Assembly (NCBI GenBank): GCA_025459195.1
Contig: JALORF010000008.1
Span: 1-38,010 of the forward strand
DNA: 38,010 bases
DNA from: Beijerinckiaceae bacterium
Lineage (GTDB): Bacteria; Pseudomonadota; Alphaproteobacteria; Rhizobiales; Beijerinckiaceae
Reading direction: 5' to 3'
The notes beneath the pieces were generated by a model. The model saw only the letters and a list, made by a program, of their open reading frames with translations. It made no database searches and was not told the origin of the DNA. Shown piece by piece: positions 15,400-22,060 of the stretch. Each line of letters starts with the position of its first letter. The first letter of the stretch is position 1. The position numbers were made by a program, and so were the translations under genes.

Positions 15400-16221
15400 T
15401 CACGCTGACGGCAGCCATTTGCGCTCCAGCCCGTCAAAGAAGCCTTCGATCCGCCTGAGCGTGACCCAGGTGTTGACGTAGTTCAGCCAGGTCACGTCAT
15501 CTTGCGGCAGCACGTAGGCGAAGGGGCGCTTGTTGCGCATCTGTGCGCCTGGAACCGGCATGGCAAGCTGATCGAAGCGCTTGATCAGGGTCGAGGCCTC
15601 GACATTGCTGGTGATGGTGACATCGGCGCGGCCGGCGAGCACCTCCTGGAAGCCGGTGGCGGGCGTTTGCACGGCGGTGATCGTCGCAAGGGGGAAATGG
15701 GCCTTCGCCTGATCGTGGAACACCGTGCCCATGCTGACCGCCACACGCACGCCGGCGGCGTTGATCGCTTCCCAGCTTGCGAAACGGGCCGCGTTCGCCT
15801 TGCTCGACACCGGCACCGTGCCGGCCTCGAGATAGGGCACGCTGAAAGCCGCCGTACGGGCACGGCCCATGGCAACCGACGCGCCGGAGAAGATGTCGTA
15901 GCGGTTGGCGGCGATGCCGGCGACAAGCGTGGCCCATTCGGTCGGGACCCACTCGATCCGCACGCCGAGATCGGCAGCAAACTGGGTCATCGCCTCGATA
16001 TCGAACCCGACATACTCGTTCGAGCCGGGATTGCGGAACGACATCGGGTTGAAGTCACCCGTGGTGCCGACGCGGAGCACGCCCCGCCTGAGCACCTCCG
16101 ACAGCCGGTTGTTGCCGGCAGGCAGCGCCGCCGGGGCAGGCGCCTGCGCCTGCGCCACACGCGTGCCGGCCAGCATCGCGCCGGCCAGGACAAGGGACTT
16201 CGCCACGTCACGTCTTTTCAT
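15400..16221 (-). CDS. Amino-acid-type ABC substrate-binding protein (family 3; PheC-like)
   Basis: 273-residue periplasmic protein. MKRRDVAKSLVLAGAMLAG with a cleavage-like RVAQAQA is an export signal, possibly Tat (RRD). The mature protein has the family-3 pattern: EVLRRGVLRVGTTGDFNPMSF, YVGFDIEAMTQFAADLGV, WATLVAGIAANRYDIF and VPYLEAG. The same fold includes periplasmic cyclohexadienyl dehydratase, to which the GTTGDFNPMSF and VEWVPTEWATL-like stretches are similar, so an enzymatic role is an alternative. Start: ATG at 16221 with AGGTGG 5 nt upstream. It precedes the permease by 7 nt and follows the XRE-cupin gene by 157 nt on the same strand, which suggests that both deliver the substrate of the neighbouring catabolic genes. 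Confidence 0.84.
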   Translation of the reverse strand: MKRRDVAKSLVLAGAMLAGTRVAQAQAPAPAALPAGNNRLSEVLRRGVLRVGTTGDFNPMSFRNPGSNEYVGFDIEAMTQFAADLGVRIEWVPTEWATLVAGIAANRYDIFSGASVAMGRARTAAFSVPYLEAGTVPVSSKANAARFASWEAINAAGVRVAVSMGTVFHDQAKAHFPLATITAVQTPATGFQEVLAGRADVTITSNVEASTLIKRFDQLAMPVPGAQMRNKRPFAYVLPQDDVTWLNYVNTWVTLRRIEGFFDGLERKWLPSA

Positions 16222-16378
16222 TGTCACCACCTCTGGTTGTTGGTCATCGGACGTCTGATGCAAGGCCGGGGCCGGCCCTTCTCCTGCGCGTCTGGCCTGG
16301 CCTCGGCGAAGGGTCTCACCGCAGCGTCGGCCAAGGCAGGCATCGCTGTCAAATCGGATCTGTCGGAGGGCACCGGCA

Positions 16379-16990
16379 TCACCGCCTCTCCGCCTGCACC
16401 GAAAGGAAGCGCAGGCGCCGGGTCAGCACTTTCTGGACGCCATAGCGCAATTCCGCATCAAGGCAGATGGAATCGCCCTCTTTCAGATGGACCTCCTGCC
16501 GTCCATAGCGATACAGCGCTTCGCCTTCGAGCACATAGATGAAAACGCAGCCATGGCCCGTGTAGGTGGGTGGCGCGACCTCATCGTGCCGCTCAAGCGT
16601 GACCATGACCGCCTCGAACTGCATGTCGTGACGCCGGTGAAAGCCGAGTGCCGCGAAGTCGTGGACGTGGTCCCCCATCATCCGGCGCGATTTCAGCCCT
16701 TCGCCCTGGCGGACATGGGTGAAATCCGAGACGGCCGACCCGGTATCGCGGAACAACGCCGCGATTGGCGTCTCGAGTGCCGCCGCCAGCATCTCCAGCA
16801 TGCTGAGCGATGGCGAGACCTGCCCGCTTTCGATGCGCGAGATCATCGCGGACGACACGCCGGCCCGCGCCGCCAGATCGCGGGCCGTGATCCGCTTCAG
16901 ATCGCGCAGTTCCCTGATCACCCGCCCTACGGCGGCATTGACATTGCCGGGCGACGCGGCACGCCACGGCTCGTCAGCGTTGGCGTTCAC
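16379..16990 (-). CDS. XRE-family transcriptional regulator with C-terminal cupin domain
   Basis: 203-residue one-component regulator. The helix-turn-helix is RITARDLAARAGVSSAMISR followed by IESGQVSPSLSMLEMLAAAL (about residues 33-72). The C-terminal cupin barrel (about 115-200) contains YTGHGCVFIYVLEGEALYR and LKEGDSICLD, the sensing domain in PuuR/SutR-like regulators that bind small organic ligands. The GTG at 16990 overlaps the stop of the preceding M29-like gene (GTGA) and has GGAGG 7 nt upstream, so it is co-translated with that enzyme. It is the obvious candidate for control of the AT-rich divergent promoter at 18100-18267, and thus of the Rieske oxygenase pair and the M29-like gene. 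Confidence 0.86.
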   Translation of the reverse strand: MNANADEPWRAASPGNVNAAVGRVIRELRDLKRITARDLAARAGVSSAMISRIESGQVSPSLSMLEMLAAALETPIAALFRDTGSAVSDFTHVRQGEGLKSRRMMGDHVHDFAALGFHRRHDMQFEAVMVTLERHDEVAPPTYTGHGCVFIYVLEGEALYRYGRQEVHLKEGDSICLDAELRYGVQKVLTRRLRFLSVQAERR

Positions 16991-18099
16991 GGGGCGTCCT
17001 CCAGCCCGATGCGGGGATCGGGGGCCGCAAACAGCGCAGCGACATCCGGGCTGGCATCGAGAATGCTGCGCGCGCCGGGCACGGCATCGACGATGATACG
17101 GCCCCTGTCGAAGATGACCGAGCCATCGACCGTGATCGTGGGGTCCACCACGTTCCAGCAGATTTCGCCGGGCGCATAGGCGCCGCAGGTGTGGAAGTGC
17201 AGCAGCCGGGGATTGCCGAAGGCCGAGCCGCTCCAGCGCCCGTAGGCTTCGTGGGCCGACCCTGCGAAGGCGCAGCCCGGGTGGATGCCGGCATGCCACG
17301 AGTGCACGACACCGCCATCGATGCCGAACAGGCCCGCCACATGGGCATAGTGGGCCTCGGCGCGCGCAACCTCGCCGGCCTCGCCGGCCCAGCCGAGCAA
17401 CCGCCCGCCGCTGATCCGCGCTGACAGGGGGCTCGCCAATGGCAAGCCATAAGGCTCGTAGTAGCGGGAGCCTGTTCCCACCAGCAGGCGCGCCACCGCC
17501 ACCTGGCCCTCGAAGCCCTGCGCATCGAGCGGCGCAAAGACCGACATCGGAAAGCGCTTGACGCTGACATCGGCTGGCCCTGCCTTGCCTGCTTGTCGAG
17601 GCGCACGGCCCCTGATGTCGGTGCCGAGCGGGCAAGTGGCGCGGATCTCGCCGGCATCGGCGAACAGGGCATCGAAGCAGGTCTTGAGCGCGACGAAGGC
17701 CGCATAATCGGCGCGCCCGAACGCGGATGCCAATGTCTGCCGGTCCAGCACATAGGACACCACGGGCCGGCTGCCGGGCGGCATGGTCCGGAACCGCAAC
17801 TGGTCACCGGCGCGGGCCAGGAACAGGGCATGGTCATGTCCGGCAACGGCGGCGGCCTGCGCAGCATCAAGACTGGCAGCCTCGGCCTGGAAAGGGGCCG
17901 GCATCAGCGTTGTCCTGAGACCCAGTGCGCCGGCCACGTCGGCCACGGCACCGGCCAGACCCTCGCCGAAATAGCCGAGTTCCGGATCCTCGTGCAGGAT
18001 CAGAAGGCTCTCGCCCGGGCGCGCCCCGGCACAGCGAAGAAGCAGGTTCCTCGCGCCATCCCTCAGCGCATCGACATCCGCATCCACCTTCGGCTTCAT
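16987..18099 (-). CDS. M29 aminopeptidase/NicX-like metalloprotein, divergent
   Basis: 370-residue cytoplasmic protein resembling the M29 metallopeptidase fold family, which includes leucyl aminopeptidase and the iron enzyme 2,5-dihydroxypyridine 5,6-dioxygenase (NicX). ARNLLLRCAGARPGESLLILHEDP is the N-terminal signature. The C-terminal half has VVHSWHAGIHPGC, AFGNPRLLHFHTCG and CWNVVDPTITVDG. The H-x-D ligand pair that I recall in NicX and M29 peptidases is replaced by CWNVV, while two His-rich segments are present, so metal site and reaction may differ. The ATG at 18099 has GGGGGG upstream. It is co-translated with the XRE-cupin regulator and divergent from a Rieske oxygenase, which favours a ring- or amide-cleaving role over peptide turnover. 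Confidence 0.6.
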   Translation of the reverse strand: MKPKVDADVDALRDGARNLLLRCAGARPGESLLILHEDPELGYFGEGLAGAVADVAGALGLRTTLMPAPFQAEAASLDAAQAAAVAGHDHALFLARAGDQLRFRTMPPGSRPVVSYVLDRQTLASAFGRADYAAFVALKTCFDALFADAGEIRATCPLGTDIRGRAPRQAGKAGPADVSVKRFPMSVFAPLDAQGFEGQVAVARLLVGTGSRYYEPYGLPLASPLSARISGGRLLGWAGEAGEVARAEAHYAHVAGLFGIDGGVVHSWHAGIHPGCAFAGSAHEAYGRWSGSAFGNPRLLHFHTCGAYAPGEICWNVVDPTITVDGSVIFDRGRIIVDAVPGARSILDASPDVAALFAAPDPRIGLEDAP

Positions 18100-18267
18100 C
18101 CGGCCCCCCGGGTGCCAAAATCCTGTTTGACCTTGCAAAGCTATACATGTCACAATTTACTGTCGATCAAATATTATATGCTGGCTCAATTTTGGGCGCT
18201 GCTGCCGATCTTGCAGGCAGGCGTGCCGGGAATGGCCGGATCGACCTGACAAGAAGGAGATCGGGAC
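18100..18267. promoter_or_regulatory. AT-rich divergent promoter region
   Basis: 168 nt between the M29-like gene (minus) and the Rieske oxygenase gene (plus). From about 18115 to 18200 it is much more AT-rich than its surroundings, with ACATGT, TATTAT/TATATG hexamers and TTGACC. I cannot fix a -35/-10 pair with confidence. It is the probable site of control by the XRE-cupin regulator. A clear AAGGAG at 18254-18259 serves the plus-strand gene. Confidence 0.5.
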
Positions 18268-19299
18268 ATGTATCTGCGCGATTGCTGGTATGTGGCAGGA
18301 TGGTCGAAACAGATCGGCCAGCGCCTCACGCCCGTGCGCATGCTCGGCGAGGACATCGTGCTGTTCCGCACCTCCACCGGCGAGATCGGCGCGCTCGAGG
18401 ATGCCTGCCCGCACCGCAAGCTGCCCTTGTCGAAGGGCTCGCTCAGGGACGACACGGTTGTCTGCGGCTATCATGGTCTGACCTTCAACCACCACGGAGC
18501 CTGCGTGGCGGCTCCGACCCAGGAGCGGGTGCCCACCGGCGCTGCCGTCCGGCGCTATCCGGCCATCGAGCGCTACGGTTTTGTCTGGCTTTGGATGGGT
18601 GCGGCCGACCAGGCCGACGAAAGCAAGCTGATCAGCATCGAGAATTATGATGCGCCCGGCTGGGGGCGGACCGAAGGCGGCGACATGCCCATCGCCTGCA
18701 ACTATCTTTACATTGTCGACAACCTGCTCGACCCGGCGCATGTCGCCTGGGTGCATGTCGGTTCCTTTGCCGGGGCCAAGACCGAGAGCCAGCCTCTCAG
18801 GATCGACGTCAACAGCGATGGTGTGGTGGTCTGGCGCTGGATGATGGACACGCCGGCCCCGGCCTACTACGCGCCGCTGATCAAGTTCGAAGGGCTTGTG
18901 GACCGCAAGCAGCACTATGAGTGCGTGCTGCCGTCAATCGGGATCAACAAGTCGATCTTCTCACCCGCCGGCCATGGCGGGCCGGACAAGCCGCTTCACG
19001 ACAAGACCTACATCAACATCTCGTACAACTTCATGACGCCGGTGGATGAGGACAACAGCCGCTACTACTGGTTCCAGCACCGCAACACCGACCCGGATGA
19101 TGCGGCGATCTCGGAGCGGATGAACGCCGGGGCCGTGATGGCCTTCACCGAGGACCGCGAGGTGCTGGAAGCCGTGCATCTGGGCATGAAGCAGCGCAAG
19201 ACGCCCTATCTCGACCTGGCGCTCGATGCCGGGGCCTTGCGCTTCCGCAAGCTGCTCAAGGCGCGGATCGAAGCCGAGACGGCACAGGCGGCGGCCTGA
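18268..19299 (+). CDS. Rieske non-heme iron oxygenase, VanA-like (monooxygenase/demethylase component)
   Basis: 343-residue oxygenase subunit. The Rieske [2Fe-2S] centre is C47-P-H49 and C66-G-Y-H69. The mononuclear iron site is DNLLDPAHVAWVH (bridging Asp155, His158, His163), with the third ligand expected in FTEDREVLEA near residue 286. The length and the NLLDPAH form match the single-subunit VanA/dicamba/stachydrine demethylase class rather than ring-dihydroxylating alpha subunits. It oxidises O- or N-methyl groups or hydroxylates rings using electrons from its reductase. ATG with AAGGAG 8 nt upstream. The reductase gene starts 3 nt after its stop. Substrate unknown. Confidence 0.88.
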   Translation: MYLRDCWYVAGWSKQIGQRLTPVRMLGEDIVLFRTSTGEIGALEDACPHRKLPLSKGSLRDDTVVCGYHGLTFNHHGACVAAPTQERVPTGAAVRRYPAIERYGFVWLWMGAADQADESKLISIENYDAPGWGRTEGGDMPIACNYLYIVDNLLDPAHVAWVHVGSFAGAKTESQPLRIDVNSDGVVVWRWMMDTPAPAYYAPLIKFEGLVDRKQHYECVLPSIGINKSIFSPAGHGGPDKPLHDKTYINISYNFMTPVDEDNSRYYWFQHRNTDPDDAAISERMNAGAVMAFTEDREVLEAVHLGMKQRKTPYLDLALDAGALRFRKLLKARIEAETAQAAA

Positions 19300-19302
19300 C
19301 GG

Positions 19303-20391
19303 ATGCACGCTGCGGGTGGCAACTGGCGCAACTACAAGGTGGCCCGGCGGGTGCGCGAGAGCGAGACGGTGGTGTCGCTGCACCTCGTAGCCGCCGATGG
19401 CAGCCCGCTTGCGCCGTTCGAGCCGGGCCAGTTCCTGACCTTCAGGCTTGAAGGGGCCGATGGCCGGCCTGTTCCGCGCAACTACTCGATCTCGTCGGAC
19501 CCTGCCGAGCGCTCCCACTACCGCATCAGCGTCAGGCGCGAGCCGGGCGGGTTCGGCTCAGGCGTGATGCACGACCAGATGCCGGAAGGTGCCCTTGTCG
19601 AGGCGAGCGGACCGAAGGGCCGGTTCACGCCCGATCCGGCCTCGGGCCGCGCCGTCCTGCTCCTGGCCGGCGGCATCGGCATCACGCCACTGGCGGCCAT
19701 GGCGCACGCGCTGGCGCGCCAGGGCACGCGGCCCGTCTGGCTGATCCATGCCTGTGCCAAGGGACCGGCCATGCCGTTTGCGCGGGAACTGTCGGACCTT
19801 GCCGATCGCAACCCGTCCTTCCGGCGGATCGCGGTGCTGGGCAGCCCGACCGGGGCGGATCGCAAGGCCGGGCTCTATCAGCACGAAGGCCGCATCACCC
19901 GCGCCCTGCTGCGCTCGGTGCTGCCGCTCGATGACTATGAGGCCTATCTGTGCGGGCCGGCCCCGTTCATGCAGGCCATGTTCGATGCGCTGCTTCAGCT
20001 TGGTGTCAGGCAGGAGCGCATCGCCTATGAGTTCTTCGGGCCAGCCCGCGTGCTCGCTGCGACACACGAAGTGCCTGCCGAGACCATCCAGCCAAGCGAG
20101 GTGGTGCCAATCAACTCAGGGCGCGAAGCCGAAGGGCAGGACAGCATGGTGAGCTTCACCCTGTCCGGCCGCTCCGCCCTCTGGGATGGGGCGCAACCGA
20201 CCCTGCTGGACTTTGCAGAGGCGCAGGGGCTGTCCCCGCCCTTCTCGTGCCGCAACGGCATCTGCAACACCTGCCTGTGCGGAATCGAAGGCGAGGTCCG
20301 CTATCTCGAAGAGCCGCTGGAAATGCCCGAGGAGGGCCAGGCCCTGCTATGCTGCTCGGTGCCTGTTGGCCCGGTCAGGCTGCGGCTCTGA
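19303..20391 (+). CDS. Oxidoreductase with FAD, NAD and C-terminal [2Fe-2S] ferredoxin domains (Rieske partner)
   Basis: 362-residue electron-transfer protein that passes electrons from NAD(P)H to the upstream Rieske oxygenase. The FAD-binding motif RNYSIS is at residues 59-64, the NAD-binding LAGGIGITPL at 121-130, and YLCGPAPFM at 215-223. A plant-type ferredoxin domain occupies about 283-362 with CRNGICNTC (Cys316, Cys321, Cys324) and the fourth ligand Cys350. Domain order FAD-NAD-2Fe2S is that of VanB-like and Hmp-like reductases. The ATG is 3 nt behind the oxygenase stop, with no room for a separate promoter, so the two are one operon and likely made in step. Confidence 0.88.
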   Translation: MHAAGGNWRNYKVARRVRESETVVSLHLVAADGSPLAPFEPGQFLTFRLEGADGRPVPRNYSISSDPAERSHYRISVRREPGGFGSGVMHDQMPEGALVEASGPKGRFTPDPASGRAVLLLAGGIGITPLAAMAHALARQGTRPVWLIHACAKGPAMPFARELSDLADRNPSFRRIAVLGSPTGADRKAGLYQHEGRITRALLRSVLPLDDYEAYLCGPAPFMQAMFDALLQLGVRQERIAYEFFGPARVLAATHEVPAETIQPSEVVPINSGREAEGQDSMVSFTLSGRSALWDGAQPTLLDFAEAQGLSPPFSCRNGICNTCLCGIEGEVRYLEEPLEMPEEGQALLCCSVPVGPVRLRL

Positions 20392-20424
20392 GCAGGCGCG
20401 CCTGCAGCCGTCTCGCAAGCGCCG

Positions 20425-21408
20425 TCAGGAGAGCCTGTCCAGCACCCGTTCAGCGGTGCCGCGCAGGATCATGGCCTTGTCGGCCTCGCTCAGGTCGGCG
20501 GCCTCGAGCGTCTGCGTGACCTGATCTGGCGAGAAGATCGGATAGTCCGTGCCCAGCATCACCCGATCAGCACCGAACACCTTGACCGCCAGCTCCAGCG
20601 CGCGTGGCCCCAGAGAGGCGCAGTCATAGACCATGCCGCGCAGGCCCGCGCGCGGAAACGGCTCGTGTGGCGGGCGCGACAAGGCAACCGCCTCCAGCCG
20701 CTCCAGCACGAACGGGATGGTGCCACCCAGATTGACAAGCTGGAAAGTGACGCGGGGGTAGGCCTCGGCGAGCTTCGCCGACAGCACGGTCATGCCCATC
20801 TGGGCAAGGCTGGCCTGCAAGTTCAGCACCGAGGCGCGATAGACCGCCGCATCAGGATAGGGTTCCGGCGGCACGCCGCCTGGCATCAGGCCGGGATGGA
20901 TCATGATCAGCGCGCCGGTTTCATTGGCAGCTTCGAGCACCGGCACGAGCCGTTGGGCCGAGGCCGCCGACAAAAAATAATCGCCGGGCAAGATCACGCC
21001 CGGCAGGCCAAGGTCGCGGCGCACACGGATCATCTCGGCCCTGGCCAGCATCATCTCGGCCAGCGGCAGGCCAGCGAGACCGACGAAGCGGCCGCCCGAT
21101 CCGGCGCAGATCGTGGCCAGATGATCGTTGAAGGCGCGGATCGGACCGCTGACATCAGCCACCGGCATCACGTCAACCCCGAGCGCGCCGGGAAAGGTGA
21201 TGAGCTGCGTGGTGATCCGGTTGGCATCCATCCAGGCCAGACGTGCGGGCAGATGGGTATAGCCGTCCGACATCTCTGTGGATGCGGTCATGGCATGGAG
21301 CACCAGCCGGCCTCGCTCGTTGCGGGAGACGAAGGGCCGGGCCGTGCGCACCATCAGGTCATCGACGAGGCCGCCATAATAATGGGAATGCATGTCGATT
21401 GCGGTCAT
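20425..21408 (-). CDS. Amidohydrolase family 2 protein (ACMSD-like TIM barrel) with His-to-Asn change
   Basis: 327-residue metal-dependent hydrolase or decarboxylase related to aminocarboxymuconate-semialdehyde decarboxylase. The metal ligands are DMHSH (His7, His9), MIHPG (His171) and LGTDYP (Asp288). The position that is normally the catalytic His in HLGG or HGGG reads NLGGTIPF, i.e. Asn226, so activity may be altered. The ATG at 21408 follows AGGAG. It lies 74 nt after soxG on the same strand and could be the last gene of the sarcosine oxidase operon; it converges on the Rieske reductase. It may decarboxylate or hydrolyse a ring-cleavage product, but the substrate cannot be named. Confidence 0.8.
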   Translation of the reverse strand: MTAIDMHSHYYGGLVDDLMVRTARPFVSRNERGRLVLHAMTASTEMSDGYTHLPARLAWMDANRITTQLITFPGALGVDVMPVADVSGPIRAFNDHLATICAGSGGRFVGLAGLPLAEMMLARAEMIRVRRDLGLPGVILPGDYFLSAASAQRLVPVLEAANETGALIMIHPGLMPGGVPPEPYPDAAVYRASVLNLQASLAQMGMTVLSAKLAEAYPRVTFQLVNLGGTIPFVLERLEAVALSRPPHEPFPRAGLRGMVYDCASLGPRALELAVKVFGADRVMLGTDYPIFSPDQVTQTLEAADLSEADKAMILRGTAERVLDRLS

Positions 21409-21481
21409 GGCGCGCTCCTGTCCAGGGCAGCCTGCCTGATAGCAGAATCCTCGGCGGTTGCATGAGACCGGATGTGACCGC

Positions 21482-22060
21482 TCATGGTGTCAGCGCCGGC
21501 GGAGGGCTGGCCATCGTGCCGGGCTTCAGCACCGGGGGTGCGCCAGAAGCGACGGCCAGCCAGTCGGCAACATAACCGGCCAGCGACGTGTCGACGAACA
21601 GGGTGAAACCGGTCCCGGAGCCCGGATGGCGCAGGATGATGGCCGTCACCGACCACAGTTCCGTGCCGGCCACCGATCCGGGCGCAAAGACCTGCCCGGA
21701 CAGATCGAGCGGCGCACCCTGGCGCAGCACATCAAGCGCGCCGGCACCGCTGACCGAGAACACGGCATACATATCCGAGACCAGCTCGAAATCGGCCATC
21801 GCCTCACCATCAAAGGCGCGCCCGAGCGCCTCGGCAAGCGCGCTTTCCTGCGCGGCAGGTGCGATGACCAGCAGGCGGGCAGGCCCCAGCAGCACCGTGC
21901 CGGTGCCTGTCTCGTCCGGCTCGAAGCGGTGATGCGCCTGTGGCCAGCTCAGGCCAGCCGCAGCAAGGGCGTGCGCCAGCGCCGCCGCTTGGCCACGCGC
22001 CTCGAACAGGGCTGCCATGGGTCGCCGCTCAATTGCGACCTGATAGCGAAGCTGGCTCAT
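21482..22060 (-). CDS. soxG: Sarcosine oxidase gamma subunit
   Basis: 192-residue SoxG, the smaller structural subunit that contacts alpha in the heterotetrameric sarcosine oxidase. Recognised from its position after soxA and from segments such as DLSGQVFAPGSVAGTELWSVTAIILRH... (only the core APGSVAGTELW is diagnostic) and FTLFVDTSLAGYVADWL. Like other SoxG it resembles half of a GcvT-type domain. The ATG overlaps the soxA stop by 4 nt (ATGA), so translation is coupled. The Pro-rich C-terminus is not conserved. Confidence 0.87.
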   Translation of the reverse strand: MSQLRYQVAIERRPMAALFEARGQAAALAHALAAAGLSWPQAHHRFEPDETGTGTVLLGPARLLVIAPAAQESALAEALGRAFDGEAMADFELVSDMYAVFSVSGAGALDVLRQGAPLDLSGQVFAPGSVAGTELWSVTAIILRHPGSGTGFTLFVDTSLAGYVADWLAVASGAPPVLKPGTMASPPPALTP

